A stretch of DNA of 64,000 bases from Lasiosphaeria ovina (lineage: Eukaryota > Ascomycota > Sordariomycetes > Sordariales > Lasiosphaeriaceae). The stretch spans positions 2,242,001-2,306,000 of the forward strand of contig JAULSN010000004.1 of NCBI GenBank assembly GCA_033439765.1, given 5' to 3'. Position numbers and translations under genes: made by a program. Shown piece by piece: positions 36,065-47,272 of this stretch. Each line of letters opens with the position of its first letter. Position 1 is the first letter of the stretch. Under the pieces are notes generated by a model, which was given only the letters and a program-made list of their open reading frames with translations, was not told the origin of the DNA and did not search any database.

Positions 36065-38530
36065 TTAGCGTCCTGTAGCCTCGACATGGACGCCGTCGTC
36101 GTGCTTTTCGCCGAACTCTGTCTCGCCGTATTCCGTCACGATCCAGACGCAGAATAGCTCCCATTCCACTGCCCATTGCCGCAAATGCGCCGCCTTCGTG
36201 CCGCCCCCAACGGTAGCCGCTCGGATGTCCCGAGTCCTAGAGAAGAGATTTTTCCTAGTCAGCCTTTTGCTTTGTCTCCTTTTTGTTCCCCTTTTCAGTC
36301 TGCCCTTCCCCCTTCCCCTGCCCCCCTCCCCTGCCCCCCTCCCCTGTCTTTCCCCTCCCCCTTCCCCTATCTTTCCCAGGGAGGTGATCTCGGGCCGCCA
36401 TTTGGTCTCTACCTGGTCGCCGATTCTGCATCCGGACCGGCCCCGGTCGGGATTAAGGGAGGAGATAAAGTAAAACCCCTAGACGAGGGGCGCGGGTGGG
36501 GGGAAGGGGAAGGGGAAGGGGAAGGGGATTCAGGATTGCACACATTGTACGTACCACGCCTCAGAGTCCTGGTCCTCGAAAGCAGCCCATCGCACGCTAT
36601 TCTCGGCCAGCGATCCCAGGCCGGCTAGCCCGAGGTTCTCCCAGCCTTGGAGCGCCTGCCAAAAGTCGTGTGTCATGCCGGCCGTGTCTTGGCCGAGAAT
36701 GGCAGGATCGTCATTGCAGAGGGCACACGGGACTCCCCGCGCCAGAAGTGCCGGAAGGGGGTGCTGCATGATGCTCCCCGTCAGGCGCAGGATCTCGTTC
36801 GATATCGGGCAGCTCTCCACCAGGATGCGTTTGTCCTTGACGGCGTCGATCAAGCGCGGGTGCTTGAAGAGGGAGAAACCGTGTCCTATTCGCCGCGTTC
36901 CGAGGAGAAGGGCGTCAAACAGGTTCTGGTCGGTCGAGTCGCCGTCGCCCAGGGTCTCGCCCGCGTGGAAGAAGAAGGGGATGTTGACCCCTTCGAGGGC
37001 GCACTGCTTTCGGAACCAAAAGAGTTCTGGAAGGAGGTCCGCCAGCGGCCGTCCAGCGTCCTCGGGGCCCACGAGATCGAAGCCCGCCAGAAGATGCGGC
37101 CACGCCAATTTCGTCGCGATGCAGTCGTCCATGCTCTGGACGATGGGCCTCGAGCCCAGGCCTCTCAAGGCGGTCCAGATCATCCGGAGACCCCAGAAAG
37201 ACTGGCCGGCCTCGGTAGCCTGGAACTTGGCCACCTCCTCCTCAATCACCTGGAACATATGATTATAGTCTGGCTCCGGCTCTTCGCGCCCCTCCCGACA
37301 GTAATTAGGGGGCCAGGCAAATCTAAAATCAATCCATGGTTGGTTAGCAGCTGCGCCTGCGACCCTCCCTTTCTTCCTTCGTCTCTCATCTCCGCACCGG
37401 AGCTTGATTATAGACGAAACGACGGTCGACAATGGGTCGGAATGCTAACAGAGGAGATGTGCAGGCCTCGGAAAATGGGGCGGGGCGGGGGGGGGGCAAT
37501 GCCCGGCCGCCTTGCCCATGGGGAAGAAGGGGTGCGGTGGGCTCACCGTATCTCTACCCAATAGACGCCATCTTCAACGAGCTGGCTCATGAGGCGCTGC
37601 AGAAACGCGCGCCAGACGGGCTCGTAGTGTATCATGGCGCCAATGACTTCGAAGCACTTGACAAACTTGCGCCAGATCTCGGCTACGCCGTGATGCTGCT
37701 CGAGGGCATCTGCCTGGTTGATGATGCACCGGCTCTTTAGCCATTCCAGGAAGCCCGGCCTGCCCCCGTCGGGATAGTCGTCAGCTGCCTTCGTCATGAG
37801 CACGAACGTGCCGGGCTTGTAGTCATCCTTCCAGAGGGAGCCCTCAGTGTGGTTGGTGGCTCTGAACTGGATGGAGACACCCTCCTCCTTCCTCGCCTCG
37901 GCGGTGGCGAGATGCGAGCCGGGGCAGGCGATGTGCATGCCTGGAGTCGTGAGGAGGAGCTCTAGGATGTAATCAAAGTCGACCATGGCGTCGCAGTGGG
38001 AGTGCAGGAGTGCCCCCTTTGGCATCCGGCGGACTATCTTCCACAGGTTGGTTGACTCCATCTTCTCCTTGGCCAAGCTGAACATCATGCCCGGGTGGAC
38101 AGTGACGGCCACCTGCTGGGCAATCTGCTCCTCCACCTCGGACGTCCAAACTGTTTGCTTCTCATGGTCTCGGATCCTGTCGACAATGTCGCACGCTTTC
38201 TTGGCGATGGGCGACAGGCGCTGGCGGAACGTGTAATCTGTAGGTCGTTCACGGTCAGACGCCTCCACCTCTCACCAAGGCACACTAGCAGGCGGGCAGG
38301 CAGCTCGATATTAGGGGGGAACCCTGGGCAGTAAGTGGCAATAAGGGGGGTGGGGTGGGTGAATGAGAGAAACGGGCCAAGGAAAGTTTGTGGTTACCGC
38401 TGCGCTGCTTCTTCTCCTCGTCGACGAGAGCCTGGCGGTTCTGGAGGTACTTTTGGATGACTGCGTCATCCTTGCTTGGCAGCTCTTTGGAGACCACGTC
38501 GGCCCAGTCCTCGTCGCTGATGGGCGGCAT
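36065..38530 (-). CDS. ADGF/CECR1-type adenosine deaminase
   Basis: Exons 38530..38398, 38237..37547, 37322..36555 and 36236..36065 give 587 residues. Donors are GTAACC, GTGAGC and GTACGT, acceptors CTACAG, TTTTAG and TCTCTAG, and phases close at a TAA. Metal and active-site residues of the adenosine deaminase superfamily are present: His123-x-His125 (KGALLHSHCDA), His394 with Glu in HAGET, His422 (RRIGHGF), and Asp479-Asp480 (CNDDP). The N-terminal extension and spacing fit the ADGF/CECR1 group rather than classical ADA or AMP deaminase. Animal ADGFs are secreted; this protein has no signal peptide, so it is probably cytosolic. The last exon (WTRDIRAATVGGGTKAAHLR onward) lies 318 nt from exon 3 and restores the conserved C-terminal helices. 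A 21-A tract ends one base before the ATG. Confidence 0.92.
36500..36523. repeat. (GGGGAA)4 in intron 3 of the adenosine deaminase gene
   Basis: Four perfect units, read on the plus strand, inside the intron at 36237-36554. Confidence 0.95.
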
Positions 38531-38531
38531 G

Positions 38532-38552
38532 TTTTTTTTTTTTTTTTTTTTT
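38532..38552 (-). promoter_or_regulatory. poly(A)21 leader abutting the adenosine deaminase start codon
   Basis: On the coding strand, 21 A residues plus one C directly precede the ATG at 38530. Long A tracts in 5' leaders bind poly(A)-binding protein in yeast and can promote initiation. Whether this tract lies in the mRNA leader is inferred from its position. Confidence 0.5.
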
Positions 38553-39744
38553 CCTTTTGTGATTCCTTGCCGGTATTCGTTTGTCCCTTTTCCTTGAATT
38601 CCGGAGCGTGGTATGTAGTCGATGAAGTGAGGCGTCGCTCAGGTAGGTACGTGTCGGGTAGTTGCAGGAAGGAGGAGGGAACCGGGAAACCCCGCGCTGA
38701 TGACAAGTTGTGGGGCTGTCGACAAGAGCGAGGCTCGGATTTTGCAGATCGCTCGCCGGGGTGCAGTAAGGTACCGAGTGCGGAGGCGGTCGGGTTTGTT
38801 TGTTTGTACGGAGTAAGAACCCGTATTCCGTCCAAGAACACGGATACGGATGGCCCCAGGCGCTTCCCCCCACCGGCCCGGCGACGGAACCTGTCGGTCA
38901 CTGATCGGCTCGGGTGTCGGACATGGCGGCAAATCGTTGGGGTGTTGGAGATGCCGAATCGGGTTTCCTTCCATACACTTCCCCTTCCCAATTTATCCCC
39001 TCGTCCTCTGCTTCACAACCTTCTTTCTTTTGCCCCACGCTCTTTCTTTCCCCCGCTCGTAGCGTCCTTCCATGTTGCATGCATCCGATTCATTTTCCTT
39101 TCTCGCCCGTTCTGTCGTAGGTTTGCCCTTGCATCTTTAACCCCTCAAACCAACTTCCCACACAAAGATGTTTCGGGGCAGCCCGCAGCCCTTTCTATCA
39201 ACCTCATTCATTTCTTTCTGTCCTGTTTTGATCCTCTTTTTTTTTTATTCTGTTGCCTGCCCTGCCCTACCAAACTAAGGTTTGAAATTTGAACCTTTTT
39301 CATTCCAACACAAGGCAGCCACAATCCTTCGCCCGTTTCCCGATCCCGCTCCCGATCCTGACTGACACTGCTGGGATATAGGGAAGGTAGGCGAGGGACG
39401 TAGTAGGTGTGAGGAGGGATACGGACGATATGGGATTTTTTCCTTTATTTAACCTAAAGAGATGGGGAACTGATATAAGGCAAGGTAAGGCAAGGCAAGG
39501 CAAGGCAGTGTAAAGAAGTGAAAAGTCCCAACCAGCGACGGGTACGTACATATACATGGATGGCGGGAAGGGGGCCGTAGGAATGGGAGAATTGAGGCAA
39601 AATATGGCTCGGAGATTTGAGAAAGAAGCCACAAGATTACCTATACGATCTGGTCAGTCAGACTACAGCCCGTGGTTAGGAGTGGTCAGTGGAGGCTTTG
39701 ATGGTGGCGGGAGAATGGGAATCGCGCTTCCTGCATCTGCATTT

Positions 39745-39779
39745 CACTGCACTGCACTGCACTGCACTGCACTGCACTG
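39745..39779. repeat. (CACTG)7 pentanucleotide repeat
   Basis: Seven perfect units in intergenic DNA. Confidence 0.97.
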
Positions 39780-40203
39780 CGGGCGGTCTTCCTCCTGCGG
39801 GCTGACCTCATCTCATCTCATCTTGTTTTCCTTCTCTCCTTTTTTCTCTTTTTCTTCTGTAGATAGATAGCTTATCCGAGTACGTGACCTCGTTAAGCTC
39901 TCGTCAAATGTCACATGGTGTGTTGGCTGCTGCTGCGCAGGCCCTGCGCGGGCCTTTGTGAATTATCTGCGTGGGCTTTTTATCGAATGGAGGAGGCTTT
40001 TTAGTCTGCTATATTCGTGTTAGTGGGCTTTTTGTCTAATGTGGCTAGGCCAGGCTATTGGATACTATCCGCGCGGGCTGTTTTAGTAATTAATCGTCTC
40101 TCAGCCGAGATGAATCCAACCATGGTTCTTTTTTTTCGGGTTCTCTTGTTGTGTTTTGTAAAAAGGACTGAGAGAAAGAAAAAAAAAAGTCCTGTGCATC
40201 AGG

Positions 40204-40224
40204 CCCCCCCCCCCCCCCCCCCCC
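40204..40224. repeat. C21 homopolymer
   Basis: Run of 21 C. Similar runs lie at 34493-34511 (C19), 16106-16118 (C13) and 46111-46133 (G23). Confidence 0.9.
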
Positions 40225-41685
40225 GTTTTGTGGCTGTACAGCCCAACGGTGGTGTTTGTTGGGTGCTTTAAACATCCCGAAGGAAGATGCTGTTGGTGGC
40301 TTTTTTCCCCTTCTTTTACGGGGAAGGGATTCTCTTCTCAGACAGACTCATGTTGGTGGCATGCTTCCTTGTGGTCTGTTTGGTTGCTTCACTTTCTCTC
40401 TTTCTCTGTATATTTGCATCATCTCCGGAGGGGAGGTCCTTTCTCCCCCCCCTTTTTTGACATTCACCGTCTTCTCTTAATCTCCATTCTCTCGTATGTG
40501 GCATAAAAATGATGCGTTTCCGTCCATTCATTCAATCCATCCATCCACCCGTGCGTTTCTCATTTTTTGGGAGGTGCCCGGATAGGTAGGTCTCTTGACA
40601 AACACAAGTTCCTACCTGCCCTTCCTGCCCAGGCAGAAGATTAAGCGGTTACAGAGAGAAAGAAATTGCCTGTTCTTCTGTCTTCCTGGCGTCTATGGTT
40701 GGGTCTGGACTCTTTGGAATCTTTCTTTCTAGGGCACAATCTCCGTCGGGACACTCACCCACTCTCCTTGTTCTTGTTTGTGTTGAATCCTCCTCAAAAA
40801 TTACAATAATATTGCTGCCTGCGCAAGTCGAACATGGATAAACGGGACTGGTTTGCACTCACAAGACCTAAGCTTTCACAGGTACCTCGCTGAGCTTGGT
40901 AGGGAGTGGTTTCTTGTTGCCTTTGGGAGGACGGGGCTGAAACATGGCCGAGAATCTACAGCCGTAAAAGGAACGCTCAAGGTGATGGGGCATTCATGCA
41001 TGGTGATGATGTTGCAAAAGGTATACACGCTATAAACAACTCGAAAGAAGACCACGGACGCTGCCCGGCCTGCCCGTCCACTTGCTTAGTTAGGTAGGTA
41101 GGTAGACGCGGCTTGGAACTAAGGTAGTTCCCCAGGCTAAGCACAGGCTGGCCGTTGGCCATGCCAAGTTTTCTGCGCGGGCTCTGTCACAATGTTTACT
41201 CGGTTGTACTTTCACAGCAACGCTTGGCCAAGCCCTATGCCGCCTCGGTAAGGGATAGTCAAGAAAGAGCATCCAATCTGATAATTTTTAGTCTGGCGCT
41301 ACGAGAGTTAAAACTAGACAGAAATCCAGGCCATCCAATGTTGTTGTGACATGTCATTTCCCGCCGCTATGCCGAGGCCGCGATGCACGCATTCACGCTT
41401 AGCTTCCCTCTCAGACACAAAAAACGCAGATCCGACTGCTACGGCGCGAACAGCCATGCCAGATATCATGCTGCCGAAGGACAGCCCCGAAACCCGTGCC
41501 GGCTAGGGGAGTGAACGAAGGAATGGGGTCACAGTCGCCGCTAGCCCCTCAGCCCCTTTTCACCTCCCCCTTAACCCCTGCTCAGCGCAGCGACGTGCTG
41601 CCCTGGGCTTTAAGTAACCACGGAATAAGAGACTATGGTCGTGTGCAAGAACAGACTAGATATAGACGGGCACATTACACACATA

Positions 41686-41688
<3 letters not shown>

Positions 41689-41738
<50 letters not shown>
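41689..41738. repeat. compound microsatellite (AC)16(AT)9
   Basis: Uninterrupted AC units change directly to AT units, about 200 bases downstream of the FAD oxidoreductase stop codon. Confidence 0.97.
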
Positions 41739-41940
41739 TCGGCAACTTGGTCAGCTACCCACCCATCTACCCACCCACCGACGTGTATATATGCAGAAAC
41801 AGCGCCGATGCCAAACGACACACAGCACATCCATCGCAACACACCACACCTCATCATATCAGATCGTCACATTAAATCATAGTCCAACGCATCATTCACC
41901 CCAAGGCAAAGAAGCGGAAAGGAAAGGACATCCCAGAAAC

Positions 41941-42149
41941 TCACACTGGCACCGACACCGAGCTGCCCTTGCCCGCAGGATCCAGGTGTCCCGCCGCGAG
42001 CAGCAGCTCAGGGAAGTGCGCCGCCCAGCCCCTTTGATCAGCCTCGAGGACGGTCTCACACGACTCCCTGACGCGGCGCACGCGGTCGGCCGTCAGCGCC
42101 ATCTCGGCCGGCAGTTTCGTATCCTCGACCACCGCCCGTACGTCCTCCT

Positions 42150-42185
<36 letters not shown>

Positions 42186-42563
42186 TCGTCATCTGCTCCG
42201 CCACGGCGCGGGCGGCTAGCGCGGCCACGGGCATGCCGTGCCCGCTGTACCCGGCGCACAGCCACAGGCCGCCCTGGTCGCTATCGTCGCTGCCGCCGCC
42301 GAGGCTCGCGGGCACGCGGCCGACCCACGCGTGGTGGTCGCGCGAGAAGCCCATGATGCCCGTCCATTCGTATGTGGCGTCAAGCGGCGGCACGCCGTCT
42401 TCATCAAGCTGGTGAGAAGCGACTCTGGTGTCATGGGGTGTCAGGTCCAGCGGCGGCGACAGGTTGGTGCGCAGGTAGCGCGCGACGGGCTCCTCGAGCT
42501 CGTCGTCGTTCCACACGCCGACGCCCTGGCCGCGCTGGCTCGGCCGCCCGCCGCCAAAGATGA

Positions 42564-42600
<37 letters not shown>

Positions 42601-43668
42601 TCGCTTTCCACTCGACCCGGCAACTGCGTCGACGTCGACGTCGACGTCGACGGGCCGCTGTGCCAGGTAGTCGTCGCGAGCCGACGACGACGCGTGGTCC
42701 ATGATGACGTACGAGTGGCCGAGCGCTATGGGATCATCGCTCTCCCCGCGGGCGGCTGCCGGCGGCGGCACCAGGGCGGCGACCTGGCCGCGCACGGGCA
42801 CGATCAGGTCGGCGAAGGCCGGCAGCAGGTGCGACGTGTAGGCGTTTGTGGCGAGCAGGACCTGGCGGGCGGCGATGGTGCCGCGGGGCGTGGTGAGCAG
42901 CCAGGGGTGCGAGGAGTTGCTCTCGTCTTGGTGTCGGCGCTGCTGCAAGAAGGTCACGGGCGTGTTGGTCTGCAGGTTGAACTCGGCGGGCGGGAACTGG
43001 GCCAGCAGCTGTTCCAGCACCCAGGCCACGAGCTTGTAGGGCCACAAGGTGGCGGCGTGCTTCTGCACGATCGCGCCGGCGGCGTGCGGGATGCGAAGCG
43101 AGGCCAGGGTTTCCTTGCCCGTGCCCGTGCCCGTGCCCGTGCCCGTGCCGGCGGCGTCGGTGTCAGAAGGAGGGCGGACGATGCGCACCAGTGCGGCCAG
43201 GTCGGGGCGGGAGCGCTCGAGGTTGTCGACGGCAGCGGCGGCCAGGTCGAACAGGTCCTGCGCCAGGAACGTGTGGACGCCCGAGAGCGATGTCCAGTCG
43301 CAGGGGATATCGTTGGCCTTGACCAGGCTCTCGAGATAGGCAAAGGTGGCGAGCTCGAACTCGGCGACGCCGGGCGAGGCGGCTGCCGTGTAGAGAAAGG
43401 GCTGGCAATGGCCGCCGTTGCGACCCGTAGCGCCCCAGCAGGCCTCCCTGGCGTCGAGCACGACGAGGCTGGTGCCGGGCTTCTGGCGCGCCTTGAGGAA
43501 GCGGGCGGCAAAGGACCCCGTGATGCCCGTGCCCACCACCACCACGTCGGCCAGAGCCGGCAGGTCGGCTGTCGTGCGGTGGCCCTGCAGCGTCGCCGAC
43601 GGCTCCTTGAGCCAGATCGGCGCCGTCGACGTGGGCGTCGGCAGCCCAGCCACTTCGCGCACTGCCAT
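41941..43668 (-). CDS. DAO-family FAD-dependent amine/amino-acid oxidoreductase
   Basis: A single-exon gene of 575 residues; the first ATG in frame is at 43668. The N-terminus (WLKEPSATLQGHRTTADLPA) leads into the dinucleotide-binding motif VVVVGTGITGS (Gly 46, 48, 51). The family signature WGATGRNGGHCQP follows, and near the C-terminus EWTGIMGFSRDHHAWVGRVP and LWLCAGYSGHGMP. This is the fungal branch of the D-amino-acid oxidase/glycine oxidase/gamma-glutamylputrescine oxidase superfamily. The substrate is unknown and probably an amine or imino acid. Four translated simple repeats interrupt it: (Gly-Thr)n at about 175-184, (Val-Asp)n at 340-347, Gly11 at 357-367 and a Thr run at 494-506. They lie between conserved blocks, so they probably form surface loops. 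Confidence 0.88.
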
Positions 43669-44718
43669 CTTGCAGACGGCCAGAGTCGAGGCCAACCTCT
43701 AGTTCGAGACCAAGACCATCAGCGAGGAAAACAAGAGCAACAATAAAAAAATATGAAATAGTAAAAGAAAGGCTCCAACCCAAAATGCAAATTAAATAGA
43801 TGCACAATGAATACCTAGGCAGGCAGCCAGGCAATGTTGCGTGTTATTGGACAGGAAAAGAGTCACGACACGCACGACGTTGGGGTGGGGAGACCAGAGG
43901 AGAGGAGAGGAGAGGAGAGGAGAGGAGAGGAGAGGAGGGGAAGACTGAGTGAGTCGTCAGTTGTCACCACCACAAGCCAAAAACCCAACTAGATAGACAA
44001 CGGGGACAGGAACACAACAGGGGACAGGAACACAAAAGAGCCAGAATTCCATGAATTACCAACTGCATGCAATTCATTGAACATATCGAAACCAAAATCT
44101 ACCAGAGAATGAGTCCGCGGTTCACTACCTCACAATATCTTAGTCTAGTTCTACTAGCTTTGTTCCCAGAAATAGTACGAGAACCACCTAGGCGGTGACA
44201 GTCAAGATGCTTGCCTTGCGCGTATCCAAAACCTGCTTCCACATAATATACCTTCTCAGACCCACTCTCCAAATCCCATCTTCACAGTCTCACGCGTCGA
44301 GTCCAAGTCAATACCCCGCACAACATGCCGCGATTCACGTTCAAGTGCCTCTTCTCGTCAAGGCCGCAATCTATTCGGGAGCTAGGCCGGTACACCTCAT
44401 CGTCTAAATACGTGCAATGTCCGTTTCTCACACTTCTCTCTTTTAGCCCGGCAACAAAGACAGACATGCCCCCGACCTCGCTTCGCTCCCACTTCTTTTC
44501 TTTTCCCGCCGTGGACAATTTCTCCGTCATCGTCATCAGTCATGCAATGCAGGCAGACAGACACATAGACTGCGCCGCCACCTCGACGCTGATAGCTGCC
44601 AAACGACGCACGAAAAAAGAGCCAAAACTCTCAAAAGAGCCATGAACTAAAACTCCGTCCTGGATCGAAAGACAAAGATGAAAAAACAGCAAGCTGTAAA
44701 AACACACTAGCAACCTCC
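43669..44718. other. 1-kb intergenic region, no gene seen
   Basis: This lies between the FAD oxidoreductase start and the eIF2-beta stop. It contains (AGAGG)8. No coding signal was seen. Confidence 0.6.
43896..43935. repeat. (AGAGG)8 pentanucleotide repeat
   Basis: Eight perfect units, about 230 bp upstream of the FAD oxidoreductase ATG. On its coding strand this is a pyrimidine tract (CCTCT)8. Confidence 0.97.
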
Positions 44719-46193
44719 TTAACCCTGCTGCATCTTTCTTCTCTTGCCGACCTGGGCCGAGAAACCCGTCTTGATGGCCTGTACCGAACGGCGAGATCCG
44801 CAAGAGTTGCACGTAATGAAGCTATCCGCGAGTCAGCAATGATTCTCTCTATAGACATTGAGGGGGCCAAGGCTTACTATAGACGGTTTTCACCCTTGGA
44901 GAGGTCCGTGTTGGGAGAGCGGCACGTCTTGCACGTCACGTATTCTGTTGCCACCCAAGATTAGCACTGCTCGTCTCTCGCGGCGCACACACAGGGACGG
45001 GCAGACTCACCTATGATGTACGTGCGCAACACGTTCTCAATCTGCTTCTGCTGGAAGCGGCCCTTGATCACCAGCCGTCTGGCGCCGTCCACGCTGCCGC
45101 TGGTGCCCAACTCGGCGAACAGGTAGGCCGTGACGTGCTCGTCGGACCGCTTCATGCGCTTGCAGATCTCGGCAATGTTGGCAAAGATGGTCTTCTTGTT
45201 GCCTTCGCGCAGGCACTGCGGTGGCGGGATCTTGTAGGACCGCGTTCCGCTCGACGCGTGGTCGGGGTTCTTTTGCGTCAGCAGCACAAAGAAGCGCGAC
45301 AGCAGCGGCACGTAGTTGATCGACTTGGACTCGTCGTGCGCCCAGATGCCCGTGCCCTTCTCCATGTCGCCCTCCTGCGCCCCGTCCTCGACCGAGATGG
45401 CCGCCGGCGCCTCCTCGCCCTCCTTGCCCTCGAGGTTCAGCGCCTCGAGCTTCTTGGCGAACTCGTCGTCCTCCTTGGTCACCTTCTTCTTCTTCTTCTT
45501 CTTCATCGAGAGGTCGATCGCATCCTCACCGCCCGCCGGTGCTGCCGCCTCGTCGCCCTCCTCGGCCTCGTCGTCCTTCTTGACCACCTTCTTCTTCTTC
45601 TTCTTGAGCGTCAAGTCGAGGCTGCCGTCAACCGGGGCAGTGGCGCCGTCGGCCGAGTCGGCCACCGGTGCTTGAGAAGCATCAGCAAAGGCGCCGAGCG
45701 CGGCGGAAAGAGGCGGCGTACGAGGAGTGTGCGACATCGCTGTGTCCTTAGAGTCGTCGTTGGGAGAGGGAACCATCGTCACGTTGCCGTCGGCGTCCAC
45801 CACGAGCTTCTCGTCGGTAAATGCGACCGATTTGCGCGAGACCCGTCTCTGGATTGCGGGTGCCTTTTCGCGTGGGAAAGCTGGTCAGTCTCGGAATTTA
45901 CAATTTCGACTCGGGTGTTATTTCCCGCGCTTGAAGGAGCCGAAGATGTCTCTTTCCCGAGGAATAAAAAAAAGGAAAATGTCCCGTGGCGCGAAAAAAT
46001 CGATGCAGTGGAAGATACTTTACAGTGAATGTGGTTTGGAGGGGCAAAAAAGAAGTCCGGTACGGGTTCTAGGAGGTAATGGGAAAAGAGGCCCGTTTTT
46101 TTGGTGAGGCGGGGGGGGGGGGGGGGGGGGGGGTGAAAGTGAAAGGCGGGCTGAAGGCTAAAGGTAAATTCCCAAACTTACTTCAGCATCCAT
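44719..46193 (-). CDS. SUI3: eIF2 beta subunit
   Basis: Exons 46193..46182, 45863..45011, 44944..44878 and 44821..44719 give 344 residues. Donors are GTAAGT, GTGAGT and GTAAGC; acceptors are GAAAAG, CAACAG and GATAG. The first exon is 12 nt (Met-Asp-Ala-Glu). Two Lys boxes at 91-96 and 125-131, each followed by acidic residues, match the K-boxes that bind eIF5 and eIF2B-epsilon. The conserved core runs from [15 protein letters not shown] through [15 protein letters not shown] to [19 protein letters not shown]. The C4 zinc finger uses Cys 293, 296, 315 and 318, and the protein ends in a basic GKRRKMQQG tail. eIF2-beta helps bind Met-tRNAi and GTP turnover in initiation. The first intron (318 nt) carries a 23-C run on the coding strand. 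Confidence 0.97.
46111..46133. repeat. G23 homopolymer inside intron 1 of eIF2-beta
   Basis: A run of 23 G on the plus strand (C23 in the pre-mRNA sense), 49-71 bases after the donor. Confidence 0.9.
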
Positions 46194-46867
46194 CTTGGAT
46201 GGCTCACAGTTTCCCTTGTCCTTTTTTGCTGACTGTCTGAAACGGCGGGCTTTCCTCGGGCGAAGGGTTGCAGGAATATGTGGAAATTTGTTTGGCGAGG
46301 GATAAAGGATCCGGGGAATACAAATCGTCTTGGAGGAGAGGAGCCCGTATCACAGAGGGGTTTTTTAAGTTTTTTAATCAATCCAACTTGCGAGGACTCT
46401 CGGAGGTTCTTGACAAGGATAGCGTTTGGTGACTGGTCCGTTCTGGCTCCCTTTCATGACGTTGGAGTAGATTCACTGTGACTCAGGCCCTATCAGCCCT
46501 CGAATCACCTGACAGGTGGGGCTTTGTCGCCCTCCAGCGTTCGTGGCCAGTGGCAACGCCGGGAAGACAGCTGGCGGAGCTGGCAGCAGCTCCGTGGCAG
46601 TCTGTTGGCGTCCGGGGTTCGGAGATCGCATCCCGCAACCGACAGCTAGCAGCAAGCAGCAAGCAACAAGCAAATTGAAGCTTCAACTCGCCCTTTGAGC
46701 TCTATGCGCCCAGACATCTCGCCGTACTGACCAAACCAGAAGTCGATGAGGGGCTCTTGATTGGCCCCGGACAGCCACCTGCGGCATTGCATTTGACCCC
46801 AGCCCAGCCCAGACCAGCCCTCGCCTCCCCTTCTTCCTCGACGCATCCCCGCATCGCCGCCGCCGAC
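46194..46867. promoter_or_regulatory. divergent promoter region, eIF2-beta / Mim2
   Basis: 674 bases separate the two start codons. Neither a clear TATA box nor an obvious shared motif was seen. Confidence 0.5.
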
Positions 46868-47272
46868 ATGTCCGCCATGGCCAGCAGCACGGGCTCGTTC
46901 GTGATTCCGGACGCGGCGCCGCCCTCGGACGACAACGACAACGACGACGTCGAGTCCCTCCCGTCCATCTCCAGCAGCGTGCTGAGCGGGTCCGAGGCCG
47001 ACTCGGACGCGCAGCAGGAGTGGGACGCGAGCCTGGAGCAGCTGCAGCTGCTGCTCACCATGGTGCTGGTGCCATTTGCCGGCAAGTATCTGGGGCGCAA
47101 GTTTGCCTACTGGAGTGAGTCCGCCACCTACCGTATCTACCCACAAACAAACTGCTGACCACTCCTAGGCTGGGCGCGGTACATGGAATGGATGCACAAC
47201 GTCGAGGTGCGGTGGACGAGCAAGCGGACGTTCCAGGCCGCCGGCGCCGCGGAAGCCGCCATGTCGCTGTGA
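46868..47272 (+). CDS. MIM2: Mim2-like mitochondrial outer-membrane import protein
   Basis: Exons 46868..47114 and 47169..47272 give 116 residues, with donor GTGAGT and acceptor CTCCTAG. A Ser/Asp-rich cytosolic N-terminus (1-50) precedes EWDASLEQLQ, then one membrane segment at about 58-77 (LLLTMVLVPFAGKYLG). The conserved RKFAYWSWARYMEW block and a basic, Ala-rich C-terminus follow. Size, single helix and the YWSWARYMEW block fit fungal Mim2, which works with Mim1 (MIM complex) to insert alpha-helical outer-membrane proteins. The family call is from remembered resemblance. A different small single-span mitochondrial protein is the main alternative. Confidence 0.72.

Larger units (their letters stand above)
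38531..41940. other. 3.4-kb intergenic region, no gene seen
   Basis: This is upstream of the deaminase gene and downstream of the FAD oxidoreductase. It holds T21 (38532-38552), TACGGAGTA (38807-38815), AAGGC units near 39478-39507, (CACTG)7, C21 (40204-40224) and the (AC)16(AT)9 tract. Open frames near 38363-39292 are antisense or random. Confidence 0.55.

Noticed and set aside
36647..37564. 305-codon plus-strand open frame
   Set aside because: It is antisense to the adenosine deaminase exon 3 and has shadow-type composition.
38363..39292. 309-codon plus-strand open frame near the deaminase start
   Set aside because: It starts antisense to exon 1, crosses the poly-T run as poly-Phe, and ends in random sequence.
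42238..43746. 502-codon plus-strand open frame
   Set aside because: It is antisense to the FAD oxidoreductase. High GC removes stops; Ala/Arg/Gly/Val-rich with no family motif.
45135..46028. 297-codon plus-strand open frame
   Set aside because: It is antisense to eIF2-beta, a Leu/Val/Arg-rich shadow.
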